35,040 nucleotides of DNA, from NCBI GenBank assembly GCA_025361935.1, contig JANYJB010000083.1, positions 1 to 35,040 on the forward strand. The letters are read 5' to 3'. Position 1 is the stretch's first letter; every line of letters starts with the position of its first letter. A program made the position numbers and the translations under genes. The stretch is from Verrucomicrobiota bacterium (lineage in GTDB: Bacteria > Verrucomicrobiota > Verrucomicrobiia > Opitutales > Opitutaceae). The notes beneath the pieces were generated by a model. That model was not told the DNA's origin and searched no databases. It was given only the letters and a program-made list of their open reading frames with translations. Positions 1 to 7,814 of the stretch are shown piece by piece.

Positions 1-2
1 TG

Positions 3-518
3 CACAAGAACCGCAACCTGCACCTCAGTCGCGCGCAGATCGAGCAGACGCTGCGCGACTGGCTCGGCGCGAAGGAAATTCTCTGGGTGGGCGAGGGCAT
101 CATCGGCGACGACACCGACGGCCACATCGACGACATCACGCGCTTCTACAAGCCCGACGGTTTCATCACCGTGGTGGAGTCGAACAAGCGCGATCCGAAC
201 CACGCGATTCTCAAGGAAAACTCGGCGCGGCTGGCTGCTTTTCGCACGCCCAAGGGCAAGAAGTTAGATATCGTCGAGCTGCCCATGCCGAAGCCGTTCG
301 CGTTCCAAGGGCAGACGGTGCCGGCGAGCTACGCGAATTTTCTCATCATCAACGGCGCGGTGCTTGTGCCGAACTTCCGCCAGAAGAAGCGCGACGCCGA
401 GGCCAACGCCATCATCGCGTCGTGTTTTTCCGGTCGCGAAATCATTCCGATTGACTGCTACCATCTTATCTGGGGCTTGGGCACGTTGCATTGCATTTCC
501 CAGCAGCAGCCAGTGTGA
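3..518 (+). CDS. aguA: agmatine deiminase (3' part)
   Basis: This is the C-terminal part of a peptidylarginine deiminase-type agmatine deiminase, open from the window's left edge, with the true start outside. The family hydrolyses agmatine to N-carbamoylputrescine and ammonia in the cytoplasm, on the route to putrescine. The visible 171 residues hold both catalytic signatures: GDDTDGHIDD, with the catalytic His and Asp, and the C-terminal GLGTLHC segment, with the nucleophilic Cys, followed by QQQP. The usual GGGNIHC is altered here to GLGTLHC, but the Cys is kept. A full protein would be about 340-370 residues, so roughly half is missing. The lipoprotein gene follows after 7 bases and may be co-transcribed. 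The family call is firm; agmatine as substrate is inferred from the motif set. Confidence 0.88.
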   Translation, partial: HKNRNLHLSRAQIEQTLRDWLGAKEILWVGEGIIGDDTDGHIDDITRFYKPDGFITVVESNKRDPNHAILKENSARLAAFRTPKGKKLDIVELPMPKPFAFQGQTVPASYANFLIINGAVLVPNFRQKKRDAEANAIIASCFSGREIIPIDCYHLIWGLGTLHCISQQQPV

Positions 519-525
519 TTCTTTT

Positions 526-984
526 ATGAAAACTTTCTTTGCCATTGTCTTTGCGAGTTTGGCCTTGGCGGGCTGCGACTCCGTCGGCACCGATTTCAAG
601 ACGAGCGTCAGCGAGAAATTTCCAGGTCCGATCTACCGCACTAAAGTCGTTACGGTCGACGGTCGCGCTTCCTACGGTGCCGCCAAGCAGGCGGTGGAGA
701 AGCTTGGTTTTCGCATCGTTGGCGGTGGGGCCGCTCAGGGGCGCATCGAGGCTTTAAGTAGCTTATCGGCTAACGATTCGCTTCAGGGCGCGCGCCAACT
801 TTCGATGAAGGTCAAACTCAGCCCGGTGGCTGCTGGCGGCACGGAGGTCGCCGTGCTTCTGACCGAGCAGGTTCAGGACGACTTCAGCAAGGGCGCCGGA
901 CAGGTCATCGAAACGCCTTTGCGGGAAAGCGCGCTTTACGAAGTCTTTTTCCGTTCGGTTGAGCAGGCGTTGGCGGCAAAGTAG
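526..984 (+). CDS. small putative lipoprotein of unknown function
   Basis: This 152-residue protein starts with MKTFFAIVFASLALAGC, a typical lipoprotein signal peptide: basic start, hydrophobic core and LAGC lipobox with the modified Cys at residue 17. It should be exported and anchored to a membrane. The mature part is mixed alpha/beta without a motif I recognise and has no further membrane segment. The ATG at 526 was chosen because it begins the signal peptide; the same frame is open farther upstream, but that overlaps the deiminase gene and would bury the signal. It lies 7 bases after the deiminase stop, so it may be the last gene of that transcription unit. The lipoprotein nature is well supported; the function is unknown. 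Confidence 0.75.
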   Translation: MKTFFAIVFASLALAGCDSVGTDFKTSVSEKFPGPIYRTKVVTVDGRASYGAAKQAVEKLGFRIVGGGAAQGRIEALSSLSANDSLQGARQLSMKVKLSPVAAGGTEVAVLLTEQVQDDFSKGAGQVIETPLRESALYEVFFRSVEQALAAK

Positions 985-1209
985 GGAAGGGCCGTCGCCT
1001 GGGGAAACGCCCGATTTTGCGCTTGCGGCTGGGTGCGGTCGTGGGCGATTCTGACCGTTCGCGGCATTCAGTCGGTTCCGGTCGGTGTCGCCGCGACGCT
1101 TCCATCGACCCTCAACGTCAGTCTAACCATCAACCCACGATCCCGTTCACGCGGGGTCATCACGGAAGATCGGCGCTTTGAAGCAAGCGGCGGTATTTCG
1201 TCTGTTCAC

Positions 1210-2883
1210 ATGAGTTCTGTAATGCAAGAGCTGCTCGCTCAATCGTCCTTCGATAAGCTTAAAGAAGGCGCCATCGTCCCCGCCGTCATCACCGAAATCC
1301 GCCAGAACGACGTCGTCGTTGACATCGGTGGCAAGTCGGAAGGCGTTATCCCCGCCAACGAGTTTGTCGATATCGGCGAACTCCAGATCGGTTCCACCAT
1401 CGACGTTTACGTCGAGAAGCTCGAAGACAAAGGCGGCGCTCCCGTCCTCTCTTACGACAAGGCCGAACAAAAGAAGAACTGGGATAATATTCTCACCAAG
1501 TTCCCCGAAGGCTCCATCGCCGCGGGTCGCGTCAAGGCCAAGGTCAAGGGCGGCCTGATCGTTTCGATCGGCGTCGATTCCTTCCTCCCCGCCTCGCACA
1601 TCGACATCCAGCCCCCGAAGAACCTCGATCAATACGTCGGCCAGACCTACGATTTCAAGGTTCTCAAAATCAATCTCGACCGGAAGAACATCGTTCTCTC
1701 CCGCCGCGAGCTCATCGAAGAACAGCGCACCAACAAGCGCAAGAGCCTCCTCGACTCCATCCAGCCCGGTCAGGTCCGCAAGGGCGTGGTTAAGAACATC
1801 ACTGACTTCGGTGCGTTCATCGATCTCGACGGCATGGACGGCCTCCTCCACATCACCGACATGTCCTGGGGCCGCATCACGCACCCCTCCGAAATGCTCA
1901 AGCAGGGCGAGGAGATCCAGGTCATGATCATCGAAGTGAACCGCGAGAAAGAGCGCGTTTCCCTCGGTCTCAAGCAGACCACCAAGAATCCTTGGGACGA
2001 GATCGAGCACAAGTTCCCCATCGGCGCGAAGGTTCACGGCAAGGTCGTCAATCTCGTTCCCTACGGCGCGTTCATCGAGATCGAGCCCGGCGTCGAAGGC
2101 CTCGTGCACATCACCGAGATGTCCTGGACCAAGCGCATCTCCAAGCCCTCCGAGCTTCTCAAGGTCGGTCAGGAACTGGACGCTGTTGTTCTCGGCATCC
2201 AGAAAGATGACCAGAAGATTTCGCTCGGCCTCCGCCAGCTCGAGCCCAATCCGTGGGACATGGTCCGCCACAACTACCCGCAGGGCGCCCGCGTCCGCGG
2301 CAAGGTGCGCAACATGACCACCTACGGCGCCTTTATCGAACTCGAAGAAGGCATCGACGGTATGGTTCACGTCTCTGACATGAGCTGGACCCGCAAGGTC
2401 AACCACCCGTCCGAAGTCCTCAAGAAGGGCGACGAAGTGGACGCCATCGTTCTCGATGTCGATGCTTCCCAGCAGCGCATCAGCCTCGGCATGAAGCAGC
2501 TTGCCGTCGATCCTTGGACCGACATCGACTCCTTCTTCAAGATTGGCGACGTCGTCACCGGCACCATCTCGAAGATCACCTCCTTTGGTGCCTTCGTGGA
2601 GCTCAAAGACGGCATCGACGGTCTCGTGCACATCTCGCAGATCAGCGAGGAGCGCATCGAGAAGGTGAAGGACGTGCTCAAGCCCGGCCAGGAAGTGACC
2701 GCCCGCGTCATCAAGATCGACCGCGAAGAGCGCCGTCTTGGTCTCTCGGTGAAGGCCGCCAACTACTCCAGCGAGCAGCTCGCCGCCGAGACCGCCTCCT
2801 TCGAGGCCCTCAACCGCGACAGCTCCGGCGACATGATGAACCTTGGCGACATCCTCGATGCCGCCTCGGACAAGAAGGACTAA
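1210..2883 (+). CDS. rpsA: 30S ribosomal protein S1
   Basis: Ribosomal protein S1 is an RNA-binding protein of the small subunit that helps load mRNA during translation initiation. From the ATG at 1210 the protein has 557 residues, the same length as the E. coli protein. Six S1 (OB-fold) domains can be read at about 20-85, 105-170, 190-257, 275-343, 362-430 and 447-515. The last four carry the repeated pattern YGAF/FGAF, then GLVHI or similar, then MSW or a related triplet. The frame is open back to 1033, but the extra 59 residues are low in family likeness and MSSVMQELL is a typical S1 start; ATG 1222 is an alternative. The 225 bases before it hold no other gene and probably contain its promoter and leader, though I cannot point to convincing boxes. 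A strong terminator follows at 2931. Confidence 0.97.
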   Translation: MSSVMQELLAQSSFDKLKEGAIVPAVITEIRQNDVVVDIGGKSEGVIPANEFVDIGELQIGSTIDVYVEKLEDKGGAPVLSYDKAEQKKNWDNILTKFPEGSIAAGRVKAKVKGGLIVSIGVDSFLPASHIDIQPPKNLDQYVGQTYDFKVLKINLDRKNIVLSRRELIEEQRTNKRKSLLDSIQPGQVRKGVVKNITDFGAFIDLDGMDGLLHITDMSWGRITHPSEMLKQGEEIQVMIIEVNREKERVSLGLKQTTKNPWDEIEHKFPIGAKVHGKVVNLVPYGAFIEIEPGVEGLVHITEMSWTKRISKPSELLKVGQELDAVVLGIQKDDQKISLGLRQLEPNPWDMVRHNYPQGARVRGKVRNMTTYGAFIELEEGIDGMVHVSDMSWTRKVNHPSEVLKKGDEVDAIVLDVDASQQRISLGMKQLAVDPWTDIDSFFKIGDVVTGTISKITSFGAFVELKDGIDGLVHISQISEERIEKVKDVLKPGQEVTARVIKIDREERRLGLSVKAANYSSEQLAAETASFEALNRDSSGDMMNLGDILDAASDKKD

Positions 2884-2930
2884 TCCCTTCGCATCAACGT
2901 CGTCGTCGTTTCGACGATCGGTGTAATCTC

Positions 2931-2963
2931 AAAGCGCCCGGCCAAAAGCCGGGCGCTTTTTCG
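2931..2963 (+). terminator. rho-independent terminator of rpsA
   Basis: A perfect 12-bp inverted repeat (AAAGCGCCCGGC, 5-base loop, GCCGGGCGCTTT) runs into a short T tract 48 bases after the rpsA stop codon. Confidence 0.9.
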
Positions 2964-2998
2964 TGCCCGAAAAAGCATAGAGTTTAGCAGGGCATGCG

Positions 2999-3038
2999 AA
3001 CACAAAAAGCCGGCCGTTGCGGGCCGGCTTTTTGTGTT
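2999..3038 (-). terminator. rho-independent terminator of the sigma factor gene
   Basis: A perfect 17-bp inverted repeat (arms 2999-3015 and 3022-3038, 6-base loop) has a GC-rich core GCCGGCC flanked by A5/T5 runs. Read on the minus strand it sits 21 bases after the sigma factor stop. Because A and T runs lie on both sides it could also stop any rpsA read-through from the left. Confidence 0.9.
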
Positions 3039-3059
3039 AAGAGATAACAAATTCGAAGC

Positions 3060-4133
3060 TTAGTTGGTTCCAGCCTTGGCTGACTTCGCTTGAATGAATT
3101 CGCGGATGACCTCGTGGCGGGCGCGGATTTGCTCTTCGACCTCGATCTCCTCGATGCTGCGCTGGTGTTCGTGGCTGGCCATGGCCTTGCGCATCTTAGA
3201 TAGGGCGATGTTCTGGAGCTGGCGGACGCGTTCGCGGGTGACGCGGAACTTCGCCCCGACTTCCTCAAGCGTGAGTTCGTCGTGGCCGTCGAGACCGAAG
3301 CGCAGCTTGATGATTTCGGCTTCACGAGGCTCCAGCGTGGAGATCATGGAGTAGAGATCGGAGTTACGGGTTTTCTCACGTAGCGTTTCGAACGGGCTGG
3401 TCGCGTTTTCGTCGCCCACCATCTCGCCGAAGGTCGATGAGTCTCCGTCCTGACCTACGGGGGCGTCGAGCGAGGCGGGCCGGACGCTCACCGATTTAAG
3501 GTGGGCGACCTTGGCGGTGGGAATCTGGAGCTCGATGGCGATTTCTTCGTCGGTGGGCTCGCGGCCAAGTTCCTCGGTGAGGGCCATGGCGGTGCGGCGC
3601 AGCTTGGAGATTTTGTCGACCAAGTGAACGGGCAGGCGGATCGTCTTGGACTGGTTGGCCAAGGCGCGCTTCATGGACTGCTTGATCCACCAGGCGGCGT
3701 AGGTGGAGAGCTTGCCGCCCTTGCGGGGATCGAAGCGTTCCACGGCCTTCACGAGGCCGATGTTGCCCTCGGAAATGAGATCGAGCAGGGGAAGGCCGAA
3801 GTCCTTGTAATCCATCGCGATTTTTACGACGAGACGGAGGTTGGCCGAGATCATGTGGTCGCGTGCGGCCTTGTCTCCCTTGCGGATGCGGCGGGCGAGT
3901 TTAACCTCTTCGGCAACGGTCAAGAGCGGGGTCTTGCCGATCTCCTGTAAGTAGAGCTGAAGGTTGCTGCGTTCGAGCGGGCCGGTGTCCTTTTCTCGGG
4001 CGGCAGGCTCGTTTCGCTCCAAGAAGGAGGGGGGCGCATCGAGTTCGACGGCCACCATGGGAGCCGGAGCTTCGGGCTTTTCGTTGTCGTCGGCTTCAGA
4101 AAACTTGCGGGAGGATTTCGTGTAGGCGGCCAT
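3060..4133 (-). CDS. rpoD: RNA polymerase sigma factor, sigma-70 family (RpoD/SigA type)
   Basis: This 357-residue primary-type sigma factor directs RNA polymerase to -10/-35 promoters. It has region 1.2 at about 57-90 (LQLYLQEIGKTPLLT), region 2 at about 95-165 with the DLISEGNIGLVKAVERFDP core and the -10-reading STYAAWWIKQSMKRAL segment, region 3 at about 175-250, and region 4 at about 265-325 with helix-turn-helix EVGAKFRVTRERVRQLQ. The acidic region 1.1 of classical RpoD is absent; a short polar, Pro/Glu-rich N-terminus stands in its place. It could therefore be the housekeeping factor of its lineage or a group 2 (RpoS-like) paralogue, so the gene symbol is tentative. It is followed by a strong terminator, and a 23-bp palindrome lies upstream at 4283. 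Confidence 0.9.
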   Translation of the reverse strand: MAAYTKSSRKFSEADDNEKPEAPAPMVAVELDAPPSFLERNEPAAREKDTGPLERSNLQLYLQEIGKTPLLTVAEEVKLARRIRKGDKAARDHMISANLRLVVKIAMDYKDFGLPLLDLISEGNIGLVKAVERFDPRKGGKLSTYAAWWIKQSMKRALANQSKTIRLPVHLVDKISKLRRTAMALTEELGREPTDEEIAIELQIPTAKVAHLKSVSVRPASLDAPVGQDGDSSTFGEMVGDENATSPFETLREKTRNSDLYSMISTLEPREAEIIKLRFGLDGHDELTLEEVGAKFRVTRERVRQLQNIALSKMRKAMASHEHQRSIEEIEVEEQIRARHEVIREFIQAKSAKAGTN

Positions 4134-4282
4134 GACAGGTAGGAGTTGGGCGGTTGGTCTTATATTCCGGGTTGGCTGGGTAGGATGTTTCCTATTTTAC
4201 GAGACACAGCGGAGCTGGAATCGTTCCGACTAGATAAACGGTCAACTACTCTGGCTGGATGCCAAGGAATAAATAACAGAAG

Positions 4283-4305
4283 GGTCAATATGTCTCACAT
4301 TGACC
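4283..4305. promoter_or_regulatory. 23-bp near-perfect palindrome upstream of the sigma factor gene
   Basis: GGTCAATATG and CACATTGACC form a 10-3-10 inverted repeat with one mismatch. It lies about 150 bases upstream of the sigma factor start and 53 bases beyond the trpE stop. A further GGTCAA half-site lies at about 4239. There is no T run, so it does not look like a terminator. The shape fits a dimeric regulator's operator; which regulator cannot be told. Confidence 0.4.
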
Positions 4306-4357
4306 GTATCAGGACCATTTTAAGTCCCATTTTCGGAATAAGAGGATGATCAGAGCA

Positions 4358-5842
4358 CTAAAACTGCTCTGCCATCGCGACGGCTTTGAACAGGGCCGAA
4401 GCTTTGTTGACCGTTTCCTGATACTCGGAGGTAGGCACGGAATCGGCCACCACGCCGGCACCGGCTTGGATGTGGATTTGGCCGTTTTTGATCAGAGACG
4501 TGCGCAGCATGATGCAAGTATCCATGTTGCCGTCGTAACCGAAGTAGCCGAGGGCACCGGCGTAGAAACCGCGCTGGGAGGGTTCGTTGGCGGCGATGAT
4601 CTGCATGGCGCGTATCTTGGGGGCGCCGCTCACGGTGCCGGCGGGGAAGGTGGCGCGCATGAGGTCGTAGGCGGTCTTGTCGGGAGCGATTTTTCCTTCG
4701 ACCTGAGAGACGATGTGCATGACGTGCGAATAGCGCTCGATCACGAAACTTTCTGGAACAGTGACGGTGCCGTATTGGCAGACCCGGCCGATGTCGTTGC
4801 GGGCGAGGTCTACTAGCATGAGGTGCTCGGCGCGCTCTTTCTGATCAGCTAGGAGGTCTTTTTCGAGGGCGAGGTCGTCGGCGTGCGTGGCGCCGCGTTT
4901 GCGGGTGCCGGCAATGGGGCGGATTTCCACGAGACCGTCGGTCAGGCGGACGTGGACTTCGGGAGAAGCGCCGACAATGGAGAAGTCGCCCGTCTCCAAG
5001 ATAAACATGTAGGGCGACGGATTGACGGTGCGGAGGGCGCGATAAAGATCGAGCGGCGTCTTGGTGAACGGCTTGGTGAAACGTTGCGACGGGACGAATT
5101 GGATGATGTCACCGGCCCGGATAAATTCCTTGGAGTCCTCGACGACCTGCTCAAACGCGGCCTGCGTGAAGTTGCCTGGAGGCACGGTGATCTTGGGCGG
5201 CTCGACGAGCGGGGCGGGGGCGAGGGCGCGGGGTTCGCGGAGGAGAGCGTAGAGCGAGTTGAGCTCGGCAAGAGCAGCGTCGTAAGCGGCGGCAGGCGTG
5301 GTGTCGCGCAGGTGGGCGTTGACGCAGAGCCGGAGGGTTTGTTTCGCGCGGTCGAAGATCAGCAGCGAATCCGACAACATGAAATAGAGCAGGGGCATGC
5401 CGAGTTCGTCGATCTTGGCGGCTGGCACGGTGGACTCGATTCGCGTGACATATTCGTAGCCGATGAAACCGACGGCACCGCCAGTGAAGCGCGGCAGGCC
5501 CGGAAGGTTGACGGGATGATAGCCGCTCATTTCGGCTTCGATGAGTTTGAGCGGATCCTGCGGGGTGGGGACGGTTTGCGCGGGTTGTCCGGGAATGCGA
5601 ATTTCGGTCGTCTTGGGTCCGCAGATAAAGACTTTGCGCGGGCGGCAGCCGATGAAGCTGTAGCGGGAGAGGGTTTCGCCGCCTTCGACGGATTCGAGCA
5701 GGTAGGACGGGCCGGCGACTTTCAGTTTCGCGTAGGCGGAAACGGGTGTCTCGAAGTCCGCCATGAGGTCGGCGTAAACAGGGATGACGTTGCCTTGGGC
5801 GGGGAGCTTTAGGAAGTCTTCGCGACGGGGAAAAATGTTCAT
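4358..5842 (-). CDS. trpE: anthranilate synthase component I
   Basis: TrpE makes anthranilate from chorismate, using ammonia supplied by the TrpG glutaminase, as the first step of tryptophan synthesis. The 494-residue length is normal. The N-terminal LLESVEGGETLSRYSFIG segment (about 48-65) is the region that binds tryptophan for feedback inhibition in this family. The C-terminal chorismate-binding domain (about 225-490) shows PSPYMF, GASPE, RPIAGTRKRG, FPAGTVSGAPKIRAM and the late IQAGAGVVADS motif. No trpG or other trp gene is adjacent. It starts 26 bases after the glmS stop on the same strand, so it is probably transcribed with glmS. A homologous PabB is less likely given the full feedback-site motif. 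No attenuator is visible in the 26-base gap. Confidence 0.95.
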   Translation of the reverse strand: MNIFPRREDFLKLPAQGNVIPVYADLMADFETPVSAYAKLKVAGPSYLLESVEGGETLSRYSFIGCRPRKVFICGPKTTEIRIPGQPAQTVPTPQDPLKLIEAEMSGYHPVNLPGLPRFTGGAVGFIGYEYVTRIESTVPAAKIDELGMPLLYFMLSDSLLIFDRAKQTLRLCVNAHLRDTTPAAAYDAALAELNSLYALLREPRALAPAPLVEPPKITVPPGNFTQAAFEQVVEDSKEFIRAGDIIQFVPSQRFTKPFTKTPLDLYRALRTVNPSPYMFILETGDFSIVGASPEVHVRLTDGLVEIRPIAGTRKRGATHADDLALEKDLLADQKERAEHLMLVDLARNDIGRVCQYGTVTVPESFVIERYSHVMHIVSQVEGKIAPDKTAYDLMRATFPAGTVSGAPKIRAMQIIAANEPSQRGFYAGALGYFGYDGNMDTCIMLRTSLIKNGQIHIQAGAGVVADSVPTSEYQETVNKASALFKAVAMAEQF

Positions 5843-5868
5843 GGCGGTGGCTGGCAGCGGCCAAAGAT

Positions 5869-7719
5869 TTATTCGACGGTGACGGATTTCGCGAGGTTGC
5901 GGGGCTTGTCAACGTCGCAACCGCGTTCGCAGGCGATGTAGTAGCTGAGAAGCTGCACAGGGATGGTCGCCACGATGGGAAGGACGGCCTCGTGGCAGTC
6001 GGGGATCGTGATGATCTCGTCGGCGAGACCGGCGGGGAGTTCGCTGCCTTCGGTGACGATGGCGATGACGGGGCCTTTGCGGGCTTTCACTTCCTGCATG
6101 GAGGAGACGACCTTGTTGAAAATTTCTCCCTTGGGCGCGAAGAACACGCTCGGGCATTTTTCGCTGATGAGGGCAATGGGGCCGTGCTTCATTTCTGCGG
6201 CGGGATAACCCTCCGCGTGAATGTAAGAGATTTCTTTCAGTTTCAACGCGCCTTCGAGCGCGATAGGGAAGAGTGAAAGGCGTCCGAGGAAAAGCATGTC
6301 GTCATATTTCGCAAAACGTTTCGCGATGGTTTTGATATGAGCTGCTTGTTTGAGCGCGTTACGCACGAGGTCCGGGGCTTTTTTCAAGGCGGCAACAAAC
6401 TCCACGCCATCGGCAAAACTCATGTCGCGCATGCGGGCGACATGGAGGGCAAGCATCGCGCCGATGAGGAGCTGCGAGGTGAATGCCTTGGTCGAAGCGA
6501 CGCCGATCTCGGGGCCGACGTGCTGGTAGATGCCTCCGTCGGCCTCGCGGGCGATGGTGGAGCCGACGGTATTGTTGATCGCGAGAACCTTGTAGCCTTT
6601 GCGTTGCGCTTCGCGGAGCGCGCCGAGGGTGTCGATCGTCTCGCCGGATTGGCTCATGACGAAAAACAGCGGGTTGCCCGAGAGGGGCGCATTGCGGTAG
6701 CGGAACTCGGAAGCGTAATCCACTTCTACGGGCACGCGGGCAAAGCGTTCGATGAGGTGCTCGGCCACGAGGCACGAGTGCCAAGCTGTGCCGCAGCCCA
6801 GAAAACCGAAGCGGTCGATCTGGCGGAAGTCCACGGGGCCGAGGTTAAGGCCACCGAATTTGGACGTGCTGCCGTCCTCGGAAAAACGGCCGCGCATGGA
6901 GTTCTCGAGCGCGGCGGGTTGCTCGAAGATTTCCTTCTCCATGAAGTGCTCGTAGCCGTTGAGCTCGGCGGCATCGATGGTCCAGGTGACTTTATCGACT
7001 ACAGGGGAGACGTCTTCTTGATCGAGGGTTGAAATTGAAAACTGTTTGGCGGTTACGTGCACGACCTCGCCGTCCTTAAGATAGACGACGTTCTGGGTGC
7101 GGCTGACGAGAGCGGACACATCGGATGCGAGGATGTATTCGTTGTCGCCCACGCCGAGGATGAGCGGGGAGCCTTTGCGGGCGGCCACAATCTCGCTGGT
7201 GCAGTCTAGGCAAAGAACGGCGATGCCGTAGGTGCCTTCGACGTGGCGCAGAGCCTTGCGCACGCTCTCAAGAAAACGGCTCTGGTCGGCGGCGGCAGGC
7301 TCCTTGGCGTAGTGGTATGAGATGAGGTTGCTCAGCACCTCGGTGTCGGTTTCCGATTGGAAGGTGTAGCCTTTGCCCGCCAGAAATTTTTTGACGGCGG
7401 AGTAGTTTTCGATGACGCCGTTGTGGACGAGGGCAATCTTGCCGTCGCTGCTGAGGTGGGGGTGGGCATTTGCCTCGGTCACGCCGCCGTGTGTGGCCCA
7501 GCGGGTGTGGCAGATGCCAGTCGTGCCGGTGAAGCGATGTTTTACCGCTTCCTTCACAAGATTCTCCACGCGACCGACTTTCCGCGCGAGTTCAAGGCGG
7601 CCGTTTTGCTGCACGGCAAGGCCGGCAGAGTCGTATCCACGATACTCCAGGCGCTTCAATCCTTCGAGTAGAATGGTTGATGCTTTTTGACTGCCGACGT
7701 AGCCTACAATTCCACACAT
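5869..7719 (-). CDS. glmS: glutamine--fructose-6-phosphate aminotransferase (isomerizing)
   Basis: GlmS converts fructose-6-phosphate and glutamine into glucosamine-6-phosphate, the entry step to UDP-GlcNAc for peptidoglycan and LPS. The 616 residues match the family length. The N-terminal Ntn glutaminase domain (2 to about 220) begins MCGIVGYVG, with Cys2 as nucleophile after Met removal. Two SIS sugar-isomerase domains follow (about 290-425 and 465-605), with FLGCGTAWHS and MSQSGETIDT, then the conserved C-terminal DKPRNLAKSVTVE. The start is clear because Cys must be residue 2. It has AGAGG 9 bases before the ATG, one of the few Shine-Dalgarno-like sites here. There is no room upstream for a glmS ribozyme: glgC diverges after 95 bases. 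trpE lies directly downstream. Confidence 0.97.
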   Translation of the reverse strand: MCGIVGYVGSQKASTILLEGLKRLEYRGYDSAGLAVQQNGRLELARKVGRVENLVKEAVKHRFTGTTGICHTRWATHGGVTEANAHPHLSSDGKIALVHNGVIENYSAVKKFLAGKGYTFQSETDTEVLSNLISYHYAKEPAAADQSRFLESVRKALRHVEGTYGIAVLCLDCTSEIVAARKGSPLILGVGDNEYILASDVSALVSRTQNVVYLKDGEVVHVTAKQFSISTLDQEDVSPVVDKVTWTIDAAELNGYEHFMEKEIFEQPAALENSMRGRFSEDGSTSKFGGLNLGPVDFRQIDRFGFLGCGTAWHSCLVAEHLIERFARVPVEVDYASEFRYRNAPLSGNPLFFVMSQSGETIDTLGALREAQRKGYKVLAINNTVGSTIAREADGGIYQHVGPEIGVASTKAFTSQLLIGAMLALHVARMRDMSFADGVEFVAALKKAPDLVRNALKQAAHIKTIAKRFAKYDDMLFLGRLSLFPIALEGALKLKEISYIHAEGYPAAEMKHGPIALISEKCPSVFFAPKGEIFNKVVSSMQEVKARKGPVIAIVTEGSELPAGLADEIITIPDCHEAVLPIVATIPVQLLSYYIACERGCDVDKPRNLAKSVTVE

Positions 7720-7728
7720 AATTTTTTA

Positions 7729-7733
7729 CCTCT
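7729..7733 (-). promoter_or_regulatory. ribosome binding site of glmS
   Basis: AGAGG on the minus strand lies 9 bases before the glmS ATG. It is notable because most other genes in the window have no such site. Confidence 0.6.
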
Positions 7734-7814
7734 TTTGGCTCGCGAATTTACGGGGTGCTTTAAGCCTTGGGCAAGGTAATAGGTCTTAAATTCAAAATCA
7801 ATAACCCCCTGTTT

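Noticed and set aside
1147..2631. A 494-residue open frame antisense to rpsA
   Set aside because: It is the shadow of the GC-biased S1 coding frame; its composition (Asp/Val/Leu rich) has no fold or start signal, and rpsA is certain.
7720..7814. glmS ribozyme upstream of glmS
   Set aside because: Only 95 bases separate glmS from divergent glgC, too little for the usual ribozyme, and no conserved core is seen.
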